Shown piece after piece: positions 17,642 through 24,746 of a stretch of 64,000 nt of DNA (positions are counted from its first letter, which is position 1; every line of letters starts with the position of its first letter). The notes under the pieces were generated by a model. That model was given only the letters and a program-made list of their open reading frames with translations. It made no database searches and was not told where the DNA came from. A program made the translations under genes and the position numbers. Origin of the DNA: Lysobacter sp036697405 (lineage in GTDB: Bacteria; Pseudomonadota; Gammaproteobacteria; Xanthomonadales; Xanthomonadaceae); assembly GCF_036697405.1 (NCBI RefSeq), contig NZ_JBAHWA010000005.1:62001-126000 (forward strand), in the 5' to 3' direction.

Positions 17642-18661
17642 ATGAGTCAACGCATAGTGTGTTTCGGCGAGCTGCTGTTGCGCCTGGGGGCGCCCGGCCA
17701 CGAGCGCCTGCTGCAGTCGCCGGGGCTGCAGGTCCACGTCGGCGGCGCGGAAGCCAACGTCGCCGTGGCCCTGGCCCGCTACGGTCACGACGCGGCCGTG
17801 GCCGGCCGGATCGCCGACAACGCCCTGGGCGCGGCGGCGGTGGCCGAACTGCGTCGGCACGGGGTCGATACCCGCGCCGTGCAGGCCGCGCCGGGCCGCA
17901 TGGGCCTGTATTTTCTGGAGACCGGTGCCGGCCACCGGCCCAGCAGCGTGCTCTACGACCGCGCCGATTCGGCGTTCGCACGCGCGGGCGCGCAGGACTA
18001 CGACTGGCCGGCCCTGCTGGCCGGCGCGGACTGGCTGCACCTGTCCGGCGTGACCCCGGCCCTGGGCCAGGCCAGCGCCGACGCGGCGATCGCGGCCGCG
18101 CGCGCCGCGCGCGAGGCCGGCGTGCGGGTGAGCTTCGACGGCAACTTCCGCAGCAAGCTGTGGCAGGCCTGGGACGGCGACGCCGCGGCGATCCTGCGCG
18201 AGCTGATGGCGCAGGCCGACCTGATCTTCGCCGACCACCGCGACTTCGCGGTCGTGCTGGGTTTCGAAACCGCGGCCGCCAGCGCCGAGCGGCGCTTCGA
18301 CGAGGCCGCGCAGGCCGCGTTCGCGGCGTTTCCGCGATTGCAGCGCGTGGCCAGCACCGTGCGCGTGCAGCACAGCGTGGACCGCCAATCGCTGTCGGCC
18401 CTGTCGCGGCACCGCGACGGCGGCGCCGCGCGCACGCCGGTCTGCGAACTCAGCGCGATCGTCGACCGCATCGGCACCGGCGACGCCTTCGCCGCCGGCG
18501 TGCTGCATGGCCTGATCGCGGGCATGGACGATGCGCGCAGCCTGCATTTCGGCTGGGGCGCGGCCTGCCTCAAGCACTCGCTACCCGGCGATTTCAACCT
18601 GGTCGATGCCGCGGAGATCGAAGCCTTCGTCGCCCAGGAGGGCTACCACGTGCGGCGATAG
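17642..18661 (+). CDS. kdgK: 2-keto-3-deoxygluconate kinase KdgK
   Basis: PfkB-family cytoplasmic kinase of 339 aa that phosphorylates 2-keto-3-deoxygluconate to KDPG, the end of the KduI/KduD route. It has the N-terminal CFGELLLRL and VGGAEANVAVALARYG substrate-site segments, and the C-terminal DRIGTGDAFAAGVLHGL with the catalytic Asp. The start at 17642 has GGAGAGG upstream. It is divergent from the TonB receptor. No KDPG aldolase is present in the window, so that step must be encoded elsewhere. Confidence 0.92.
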   Translation: MSQRIVCFGELLLRLGAPGHERLLQSPGLQVHVGGAEANVAVALARYGHDAAVAGRIADNALGAAAVAELRRHGVDTRAVQAAPGRMGLYFLETGAGHRPSSVLYDRADSAFARAGAQDYDWPALLAGADWLHLSGVTPALGQASADAAIAAARAAREAGVRVSFDGNFRSKLWQAWDGDAAAILRELMAQADLIFADHRDFAVVLGFETAAASAERRFDEAAQAAFAAFPRLQRVASTVRVQHSVDRQSLSALSRHRDGGAARTPVCELSAIVDRIGTGDAFAAGVLHGLIAGMDDARSLHFGWGAACLKHSLPGDFNLVDAAEIEAFVAQEGYHVRR

Positions 18662-18848
18662 CCGCCCTCAGCGCTGGCCAATCCCGACCGCGCTAGCGTC
18701 ATGCGACAGTTCGGCCGGCCGCCATTCTTCGGTTACGGTCGCGACCGACCTTCCGTCGTGCAGAAAATGGAATGCAGGTGCCGTCCAGGAGTCGATGGCC
18801 GGCCATTCGTCGTAGCGATAAGCGGCCGCGAACGGACCTCAAGAGGCG

Positions 18849-18874
18849 GCGGCCGACCACGCATGGTCGGCCGC
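18849..18874. terminator. Bidirectional hairpin between kdgK and the radical SAM operon
   Basis: A perfect 11-bp stem (GCGGCCGACCA / TGGTCGGCCGC) with a CGCA loop sits between two convergent transcription units, 14 bp before the end of the exported-protein gene. The U-tracts are weak (TTCGTGT on the plus strand). The rest of 18662-18888 shows nothing recognisable. Confidence 0.5.
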
Positions 18875-18888
18875 TTCGTGTGCGCGGC

Positions 18889-19305
18889 CTACAGTGCGTG
18901 CGTCACGAACTGCAGAACCACGCCGTGGTGCCTCAGCACCTGCATGCTGTTTCGTCCGATGTAAGTGGTCTGTCCTTCGGTCAATTCGCCGTTGCGCCGC
19001 GAATAGATGGTCATGGATAGACGGTCGTCACGATCTTCCGCGATGGAAAGGGCGAATGGCGCTCTTCCCTCGTTGATCATGATCGGGGAAGGACCCTCGA
19101 TTGACACGATGCGCTGCTTGCCGTTCAGCATGTTAACGATGGTGCACTCGACCACCGCTATGTTCCGGAAGGTCTGCGAGCTCGGTGCCTGCGATTGCTT
19201 CGGGGCGGGTTCCTGGCTTGCGACTTCCGCCAACACAAATGGAGCTGCCATCGCGGCTGCAACCAAGGTTAGCCCCTGAACAAAACTCCTGCGATGCATG
19301 GTCAT
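18889..19305 (-). CDS. Small exported protein, last gene of the radical SAM operon
   Basis: Protein of 138 aa of unrecognised family. The N-terminus MTMHRRSFVQGLTLVAAAMAAPFVLAEVA is a signal sequence with a Tat-like RRSFVQG, so the mature part is periplasmic or extracellular. The mature region (about 110 aa) is predicted from its composition to be mostly beta-strand, contains one Cys (VECTIVN) and ends in VLQFVTHAL. The start at 19305 has AAGGA 5 nt upstream; an ATG at 19299 is possible. It begins 6 nt after the second Cys-rich peptide gene and must be co-transcribed, so it may bind, process or be protected by the modified peptides. No protease motif is visible. Confidence 0.75.
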   Translation of the reverse strand: MTMHRRSFVQGLTLVAAAMAAPFVLAEVASQEPAPKQSQAPSSQTFRNIAVVECTIVNMLNGKQRIVSIEGPSPIMINEGRAPFALSIAEDRDDRLSMTIYSRRNGELTEGQTTYIGRNSMQVLRHHGVVLQFVTHAL

Positions 19306-19311
19306 GATTCC

Positions 19312-19590
19312 TTATGGACCGGTGGGTGGATTGGAGTCTGTGAAGCACGATCCGACGTTATGACAACTGTCGTTGCTCGATCCTCCGCATTGAAGGTCGT
19401 TGGAGCAGTTTCCATCGTTCGTGGTGCCTTTACAGTCTCCCGCGTTCTGACATCCAGGGTTCGATGCGGCGTGCATCGCGGCGCCGATCAGCGTATCGAC
19501 ATCCATGTTGTGCCAATAGGCGGCCGCGCCACCAGAAAGCTTCGGAGCTCCGTCTGGGCCAAGAGATATCATCGTCGGGTCTATAGTCAT
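19312..19590 (-). CDS. Cys-rich precursor-like peptide B (three Cys modules)
   Basis: Peptide of 92 aa without a signal sequence. Residues 1-46 look like a leader; from Cys47 the sequence is dense in Cys, Asn, Gly, Ser and Asp. The six Cys (47, 53, 62, 68, 76, 82) form three C-x-N-x3-C modules (CQNAGDC, CSNDLQC, CHNVGSC) except that the middle one has SN at the same place, spaced by 8 and 7 residues. It ends in SNPPTGP. It shares with peptide A a YW...DT...AM...GCQN junction and the C-terminal PTGP. Its ATG overlaps the radical SAM stop codon (ATGA), so it is translationally coupled. It is read as a RiPP-like substrate of the neighbouring enzyme; this is inference. Confidence 0.8.
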   Translation of the reverse strand: MTIDPTMISLGPDGAPKLSGGAAAYWHNMDVDTLIGAAMHAASNPGCQNAGDCKGTTNDGNCSNDLQCGGSSNDSCHNVGSCFTDSNPPTGP

Positions 19591-20648
19591 GTGCGTCGCT
19601 CATCTAGAAGAGCAAGGTCCAATCTCTTGGGTGCGCTGTCGCTTGAGCTACCAAGCTCAGGAAGTGTGGCAAGCGGACACCCGAGCTTGCCGGGGTCGAA
19701 GTCCCTGTAACCATCGAACCACAATCTCAACCGATCATCGCGGAATAGAATAGTCCCGTCCTCCGCTAACACCCCGACGTCATTGCGAGGATCGGAAAGG
19801 GCAACTGTGCATTTTCCGACTCTCCCATCCGAGCGGATCAGAAGAGAGTTCGGTTTCGATGCGTAGCAAATCTCGCCTTCTTCCGAGAGAGCGACTTCTG
19901 AGCTGGCTTCGAGTGAGGTTCTGCTTTGAATTGCGATCAAGGCCCGTTTGTAGTCGTTCCAGCTAAGCTCGGAAACGGTTTTCCCGCCGCTGCCGCCGAG
20001 GTTGCTGATGCGGTGAAAATGAATGCGGAACTTTCCATAAGGCGCCAGTTCCTCATTGATTCGGTCGAGCAACTGCTTGACGGAGTCTTGGTTGTCGGTG
20101 GAGATGTGGATACGGAGCGTAACGTCGAACTGTTCATCCATCTCCCCCAGAATATGGAGATTGCGCCATATCGTATCGAACGTCTCACGGCCGTCGGCGC
20201 GGATGCGGGTTCGATTGTGTTGCTCGCGGTCCCCGTCCAGGGTTATTTGAAACGAGCGATGATTTACCTCGGCCAGCCGTCTAAGTGTTTGCTCAGTCAG
20301 GAGGTAGCCGTTCGTGGTTAGCCCGCCAGTCATGATGAAGTCGTTCTTGGCAAGCGCGTCTTGGGCGAACTGGGCGATATCCAGGATGACGTCAGTGGCT
20401 AGTAAAGGCTCCCCTCCGAACCACGACAGTCTCAACAAGCGAATGGAATCGGCTCGCGTTTGTATGAGGTTCTTTATGCCCTTCCTAACCGATGCTGACA
20501 TCTTCCCTAGCGAAAAATCCTCGTAGCAATAGGTGCAGCGGAAGTTGCATTTTTCCGTTGGCAAGAGGATCAGTTCGAATATTCGAGAGTCGAGGCTAAG
20601 CGCCACTTTCGCTTTTGATATGGAGGTCACGTGATCACTCCGATTCAT
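19587..20648 (-). CDS. Radical SAM protein, putative peptide maturase with reduced SPASM-like C-terminus
   Basis: Cytoplasmic protein of 353 aa. The radical SAM motif CNFRCTYC lies at Cys34, Cys38 and Cys41, followed by YEDF as in SPASM-type peptide maturases; GGEP is at 78-81 (WFGGEPLL). In the C-terminal third Cys261, Cys280 (GRVGKC) and Cys324 (LGCPLATLP) resemble part of a SPASM/Twitch auxiliary-cluster domain, but the usual CxxC...CxGGC end is replaced by a Cys-free tail of 29 residues. So it may hold one auxiliary cluster or an incomplete one. It lies between two Cys-rich peptide genes, overlapping both by ATGA. Thioether or other radical-based crosslinking of those peptides is the likely function. 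The base composition is clearly lower in G+C than the flanks, a sign of acquisition. Confidence 0.9.
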   Translation of the reverse strand: MNRSDHVTSISKAKVALSLDSRIFELILLPTEKCNFRCTYCYEDFSLGKMSASVRKGIKNLIQTRADSIRLLRLSWFGGEPLLATDVILDIAQFAQDALAKNDFIMTGGLTTNGYLLTEQTLRRLAEVNHRSFQITLDGDREQHNRTRIRADGRETFDTIWRNLHILGEMDEQFDVTLRIHISTDNQDSVKQLLDRINEELAPYGKFRIHFHRISNLGGSGGKTVSELSWNDYKRALIAIQSRTSLEASSEVALSEEGEICYASKPNSLLIRSDGRVGKCTVALSDPRNDVGVLAEDGTILFRDDRLRLWFDGYRDFDPGKLGCPLATLPELGSSSDSAPKRLDLALLDERRT

Positions 20649-20902
20649 GGGCCTGTAGGCGATTCGGAGTCTTTATTGATCATGCAAGAGAGCTTGTTGT
20701 CGGAGCCAGTACAGTCCGTGTAGTTGTTGCATACATTGCTGTTGGTGGAGTCTCTGCAGGTGTCATTCTGACAGTTCCCATTGGTCGAGCCGGCGAACAT
20801 CGCCGTATCGATCTTACGGATCTCTCTTTCCCAATAGGTTGACCGGACGTGGACGCTGGCGTTCGCAGTCAAAGTGATTTCTTCGGGGCTTAGCGGCGTC
20901 AT
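20645..20902 (-). CDS. Cys-rich precursor-like peptide A (two and a half Cys modules)
   Basis: Peptide of 85 aa, first gene of the operon. Leader-like residues 1-43 (MTPLSPEEITLTANASVHV, then STYWEREIRKIDTAMFAG) precede a Cys/Asn-rich core with Cys44, 49, 58, 64 and 73: CQNDTC, CNNYTDC and a single last Cys where peptide B has a pair. It ends in SESPTGP. GGAAGAAG lies upstream of the ATG. The stop overlaps the radical SAM start (ATGA). There is no signal peptide. The shared junction and C-terminus with peptide B show that the two are paralogues, not chance Cys-rich frames. Confidence 0.8.
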   Translation of the reverse strand: MTPLSPEEITLTANASVHVRSTYWEREIRKIDTAMFAGSTNGNCQNDTCRDSTNSNVCNNYTDCTGSDNKLSCMINKDSESPTGP

Positions 20903-20986
20903 GGTCTTCTTCCGTGGTCGGCGGCGCCAAGCTAGTGCCGCGACATCGGCGAAGTCAAACGCAAATTTTCGCGCTGAGCATCGAGT

Positions 20987-21003
20987 GTGATATCTGAAAT
21001 CAC
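20987..21003. promoter_or_regulatory. Palindrome upstream of the radical SAM operon
   Basis: GTGATATCTGAAATCAC is a 17-bp dyad with one mismatched pair, 85 bp upstream of peptide A. It may be an operator. No convincing -35/-10 pair was found around it. The remaining intergenic sequence (20903-21131) is A/T-richer than the flanks. Confidence 0.3.
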
Positions 21004-21131
21004 GTTACGTGCCACTCGTGCGCATGCAGTGCATGCAAATTGCGTATATGCCTTAACGTAGGGCAAATTGAGGCGTAAGCGACGGCTCGGGTGATGTGTT
21101 GGATCCACCCAGGACTGCGGTTGAGCTCGCT

Positions 21132-21905
21132 TCAGCGCAGCGCGTGATCCGGCACTTCCAGCTCCAGCGACAGCGCCAGGTGATCGGACAGCGCGGCCGG
21201 CACGGCGCGCGCGGACGAGCAGCTCAGGCCGTCGCCGATCAGGATGTGGTCGATCGCGCGTTGCGGACGCCAGCTCGGGAAGGTCGGCAGTGCCGCTTCC
21301 GGCGGCTGCAGGCGGGTGCGCTGGAACAGGGTGCGCATTTCCGGCTGGTCGATCGAGCAATTGAAATCGCCCATCAGCACAGCATGCGGATGGTCGTGCA
21401 GCAGTTCGGCGATGAAGGCCAGCTGCGAGGCGCGCGAGGACGCACCCAAGGACAGATGCGCGACCGCGACGGTCAGGGCGTCGTCGCCGTCGCCGAAGTG
21501 CGCCATCAGCACGCCGCGGCCCTTGACCCGGCCGGGCAGCGGATGGTCGATGACTTCGCGCGGTTCGAGCTTGCTCAACAAGCCATTGGCGCTGGAGGCG
21601 ACGCTGCCGACGCGGCGATTGGGCTGGTGGCTCCAATAGTCGAAGCCGGCGCGCTGGGCCAGGTAGTGGGTCTGGTTGGTGAAGCCCGAGCGCAGGCTGC
21701 CCGGGTCGCTTTCGTTGAGGCCGACGATGTCGTGCTCGCCGGCCAATTGGGCGATGGTGTCGAGGCTGCCGCGCTTGTTGCCGGCGGGCAGCACGTGCGA
21801 CCAGCTGCGGGTCGCGTAATCGCTGTAACGGCGCGTGCTGGACCCGGCCTGGATGTTGGCGCTGAGCAGGCGCAGGCGGCGCTTATCCATGCCGGCCGGG
21901 TCCAT
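21132..21905 (-). CDS. Endonuclease/exonuclease/phosphatase (EEP) family hydrolase
   Basis: Protein of 257 aa (252 if the second Met at 21890 is used) with the EEP fold signatures: LLSANIQAG, a metal-ligand Glu in VGLNESDPG, VAVAHLSLG, MGDFNCS and the terminal IDHILI...LSDHLALS with the catalytic His. No signal peptide is seen. The family cleaves phosphodiesters in nucleic acids, lipids or small molecules; the substrate is not recognisable here. It lies 6 nt downstream of the first DsbA-like gene and is probably co-transcribed with it. Confidence 0.85.
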   Translation of the reverse strand: MDPAGMDKRRLRLLSANIQAGSSTRRYSDYATRSWSHVLPAGNKRGSLDTIAQLAGEHDIVGLNESDPGSLRSGFTNQTHYLAQRAGFDYWSHQPNRRVGSVASSANGLLSKLEPREVIDHPLPGRVKGRGVLMAHFGDGDDALTVAVAHLSLGASSRASQLAFIAELLHDHPHAVLMGDFNCSIDQPEMRTLFQRTRLQPPEAALPTFPSWRPQRAIDHILIGDGLSCSSARAVPAALSDHLALSLELEVPDHALR

Positions 21906-21911
21906 ACGGGT

Positions 21912-22775
21912 TTACTGCGCGGCGGCTGCGGCCGGGCCGGTGGCCGGGGCGCTGCCTTCGCTGGCCGGAGCGGCGGCGCCGCCGGCGCGCGCGGCGCGTT
22001 CCTGTGCGACCAGGTGGTCGGTGATGCGCAGCATGTCCTCGAAGTTCTTGCCGATCACGCGGTACTTGCCGTCGACCACGATGTTGGGCGTGGACTCCAC
22101 GCCGCTGCGGGTCAGGAAGGTTTCGGCGCGCTTGAGCTTGGCATCGATCGCGAAGCTGGCGTAGGTGCTTTCGAACTGCTGCTTGTTGGCGCCGAACTTA
22201 GCGTAGAACTCGGCGAAGTCGACCGGCTTGACGCCGTTGACCGGCAGGCTGCGATCCAGGTGCACGGCGCGGAACATGGCGTCGTGGGTACGGCCGATCA
22301 GGCCCATCGATTCGGCGGTGTAGAAGGCCTTGGCGTAGGGCACCCAGTAACCGCCGAACGGCGCGGCGACCGGAACGAAGTTGACGTCGGCGGTCTGCTT
22401 GGCGCGCCAGGCGTTGACCAGCGGCTCGAACTCGGCGCAATGCGGGCAGGTGTAGCCGAAGACTTCGACCACTTCGATCTTGCCGGCGCTGGGCGCGTAC
22501 GGCGTGCCGCCCGGGATCTCGACGTAGTCGGTGCCGGCGACCGGCGCGGGGCCGCTGGGCGGCGTGGCGGTGGCGGCCGGGGTGATCTCGGGCGCGGCCG
22601 GCGCTGCGTCGGTGCTGGTGGACGGCACGGCGTTGGCCGGGGTGGCGGCGGTGGTGGGTGCGGCGGCGTCGGCCGCCGGAGCGGCGGCTTCCTGCTGCTG
22701 GGTGCAGGCGGCCAGCGCGAACAGGGCGGCGAACAGGATCGGATAGCGGTGCGACGGGGCCAGGCGCGGGGTCAT
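21912..22775 (-). CDS. DsbA-like thiol:disulfide oxidoreductase lipoprotein, CPHC
   Basis: Periplasmic thioredoxin-fold protein of 287 aa. The lipobox LAAC (Cys24) indicates a lipoprotein. Residues 25-80 are a low-complexity Ala/Pro/Thr linker. The DsbA domain has the active site GYTCPHC (Cys110/Cys113) and the cis-Pro segment GVESTPNIVVDGKYRV, and ends in an Ala-rich tail. The likely role is introducing disulfides into exported proteins. The start at 22775 has GGAG 9 nt upstream. It is the last of three consecutive DsbA paralogues on the minus strand. Confidence 0.9.
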   Translation of the reverse strand: MTPRLAPSHRYPILFAALFALAACTQQQEAAAPAADAAAPTTAATPANAVPSTSTDAAPAAPEITPAATATPPSGPAPVAGTDYVEIPGGTPYAPSAGKIEVVEVFGYTCPHCAEFEPLVNAWRAKQTADVNFVPVAAPFGGYWVPYAKAFYTAESMGLIGRTHDAMFRAVHLDRSLPVNGVKPVDFAEFYAKFGANKQQFESTYASFAIDAKLKRAETFLTRSGVESTPNIVVDGKYRVIGKNFEDMLRITDHLVAQERAARAGGAAAPASEGSAPATGPAAAAAQ

Positions 22776-22923
22776 GGATCGAATCTCCACAAAACGGTCG
22801 GATCGGATTGGCGGCGCACGCGGCGGAGCCGTCGCGACACCGGGGAATGCGTCGGCCGTCAGGATAACGGCCGGCGCGCTGAACGCGGAGTGTAGGCGAG
22901 ACGGCGCGGATCGCCGTCGCGCA

Positions 22924-23610
22924 TCAGGGCTTGCGCTTGCCGCGGTTGCGTTCCTGCGCGATCAGCTGGTCGGCGATGCGCAGCACGTCCTCGAAACTGC
23001 TGCCGCCGATGATGCGGTACTTGCCGGCGACGATGATGCTGGGCGTGCCTTCGACGCCGCTGCGGGTCAGGAAATCGCGCGCGCTGTCGAGCTTGGCTTC
23101 GATCGGCTTGCTGTCCATGGCTGCGGCGAACTTGTCGGCGTCGGCGCCGTAGCGGGCGTAGAAGGATGCGATCTCCTGCGGCGAGGCGTTGCTGATCGGC
23201 AGGCTGCGCTCGTCGTGCAGCGCCTTGAACACGGCCTGGTGGGTCTTGGCGACCAGGCCCATCGACTCGGCGGTGTAGTAGGCCTTGGCGTAGGGCTGCC
23301 AATAGCCGCCGAACGGCGCGGCCACGGCGACGAAGTTCACGTCCTTGGGCAGCTTGGCCTTCCAGGCGTCGATCGCCGGCTGCGCATGCGCGCAGTGCGG
23401 GCAGGTGTAGCCGAACACTTCGACCACTTCGATCTTGCCGCGCACGGGCGCGTAGGGGCGGCCGCCGTCGATCAGCTCGTAATCGCGGCCCGCCTCCGGC
23501 GCCGGGGCGGCGGCTTGGCCGGCGGCCGACGCGGCCAGCGGCAGCAGCGCGCCCAGGACCAGGGCGGCGAGGGTCGGGAACAGTCGGAACGGCGTCGGAC
23601 GTGGGGTCAT
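22924..23610 (-). CDS. DsbA-like thiol:disulfide oxidoreductase, CPHC
   Basis: Periplasmic protein of 228 aa with a cleavable signal (LAALVLGALLPLAASAAG), no lipobox, and the DsbA active site GYTCPHC (Cys70/Cys73); the cis-Pro segment is GVEGTPSIIVAGKYRI. It is closest to the 21912 gene in the catalytic domain (shared VAAPFGGYW and YTAESMGL) but lacks the low-complexity linker. This is the most DsbA-standard of the three. The start at 23610 is chosen because it gives a normal signal peptide; its ribosome site is weak. Confidence 0.9.
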   Translation of the reverse strand: MTPRPTPFRLFPTLAALVLGALLPLAASAAGQAAAPAPEAGRDYELIDGGRPYAPVRGKIEVVEVFGYTCPHCAHAQPAIDAWKAKLPKDVNFVAVAAPFGGYWQPYAKAYYTAESMGLVAKTHQAVFKALHDERSLPISNASPQEIASFYARYGADADKFAAAMDSKPIEAKLDSARDFLTRSGVEGTPSIIVAGKYRIIGGSSFEDVLRIADQLIAQERNRGKRKP

Positions 23611-23672
23611 CGCAGGGTCTCGCGGCGATCGGGCTAGGGTGGGGTGGGCCGCGTCAGCGGCGGCGTCCGGAC

Positions 23673-23710
23673 AAAAAAAGACGCCGGCGTTAAGCATAAC
23701 GGCCGGCGTC
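23673..23710 (-). terminator. Rho-independent terminator after the CPAC DsbA-like gene
   Basis: On the minus strand GACGCCGGC pairs with GCCGGCGTC around a loop that itself can form a GTTA/TAAC stem, followed by seven T residues (TTTTTTTG). It lies 63 bp past the stop at 23774. Confidence 0.85.
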
Positions 23711-23773
23711 TCGAACCAGGAGTATCGCTTGTGACCGGCGTCGCGGGCGGAAGTTCCGGCGCCGGCGGCGGCC

Positions 23774-24583
23774 TCAGCGCGCGCGCGCGGCCCGTTCCTG
23801 GGCCACCAGCGCGTCGGTAATGCGCAGCATGTCCTCGAAACTGGTGCCGATCACCCGGTATTTTCCGTTAACGATCAGGGTCGGGGTTTGGCTCACGCCG
23901 CTGCGCATCATGAATTGCTTGCCGCGGTTGACCTTGGTGACGGTGGCGAAGCTGTTCATGGCGGCCACGAACTGCTGCGGGTTGGCGCCGTAGCGGCCGT
24001 AGTAGCGGCCGATCGCGGCATCGTCGGGCTTGTCGCCTTCGCCGGGCATGCTCTGCTCGAGGTGGATGGCGCGGATGAGGGCGTCGTGGCTGCGCTCGAC
24101 CAGGCCCATGGAGTCGGCGACGAAGTAGGCGCGGGCGTAGGGATCCCACTCCGGCCCGAACGGCGCCGGCACGTAGGTGAAGTGCACGTCCGCGCCCTGC
24201 TTGGCCTTCCAGGCGTTGACCAGGGGCTGGAACTGGGCGCAGGCGGGGCAGACGTAGCCGAACACCTCGACCACCTCGATCTTGCCCGGCACCGGCGCGA
24301 ACGGCTGGCCGCCCGCGATGGGCTCGTAATCCTTGCCCTTGACCAGGCCGCTCTCGGCCGGCGGCGGCGATGGCGGAGTGGATGCGGGGGCGGCATCGGC
24401 GGGCGCCGCGGGCGCCGCGCCGGCCGGCACCGCCGGCTCGCCTTCCACCGCGGGCTCGGCCGCGACCGGCGCGGCCTCGGTGGCGGGCGTGGCCGCGGAC
24501 GGTGCGGGCGCGGGGTCGCTGGGCTTGCAGGCGCCCAAGCACAGCAGCGCGATCAGGAGCAGGGCAAGGCGGGTCTGGGGCAT
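23774..24583 (-). CDS. DsbA-like lipoprotein with CPAC active site
   Basis: Protein of 269 aa. The lipobox LGAC (Cys19) marks a lipoprotein, followed by a 60-residue Ala/Pro-rich linker. The thioredoxin-fold domain has the active site GYVCPACA (Cys112/Cys115) in place of CPHC, and a cis-Pro segment GVSQTPTLIVNGKYRV. The dipeptide between the Cys strongly affects redox potential, so PA instead of PH may mean a less oxidising or specialised protein. The start at 24583 has GGAG 8 nt upstream. A strong terminator follows, so it is transcribed separately from the other two. Confidence 0.9.
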   Translation of the reverse strand: MPQTRLALLLIALLCLGACKPSDPAPAPSAATPATEAAPVAAEPAVEGEPAVPAGAAPAAPADAAPASTPPSPPPAESGLVKGKDYEPIAGGQPFAPVPGKIEVVEVFGYVCPACAQFQPLVNAWKAKQGADVHFTYVPAPFGPEWDPYARAYFVADSMGLVERSHDALIRAIHLEQSMPGEGDKPDDAAIGRYYGRYGANPQQFVAAMNSFATVTKVNRGKQFMMRSGVSQTPTLIVNGKYRVIGTSFEDMLRITDALVAQERAARAR

Positions 24584-24685
24584 GGGTCGGCTCCGGGCCG
24601 GATCGTGGCGGGCCCGGGTGGGCCGCATCGGCGCTCACGATAAAAGAATTCGCGCGCGCGGGAGCGTGCCGCCGGACGCAAACGA

Positions 24686-24710
24686 AAACGCCGGCCCAGG
24701 GCCGGCGTTT
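24686..24710. terminator. Bidirectional terminator between cytochrome c4 and the DsbA cluster
   Basis: A 10-bp stem (AAACGCCGGC / GCCGGCGTTT) with a CCAGG loop. Read on the minus strand it ends in TTTTCGTTT, 37 bp after the cytochrome c4 stop codon. Confidence 0.75.
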
Positions 24711-24746
24711 CGTGGCAGGCGCGGCGGCGGCCGCGTGCCCCGGGGC

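Noticed and set aside
18889..20902. Lanthipeptide, lasso peptide or bacteriocin cluster
   Set aside because: No LanB/LanC/LanM, lasso cyclase/protease, or ABC exporter is present; the only modifying enzyme is the radical SAM protein.
22853..22873. Terminator between the first two DsbA-like genes (CGGCCGT / ACGGCCG hairpin)
   Set aside because: The stem is short and has no U-tract; the sequence could equally be chance in G+C-rich DNA.
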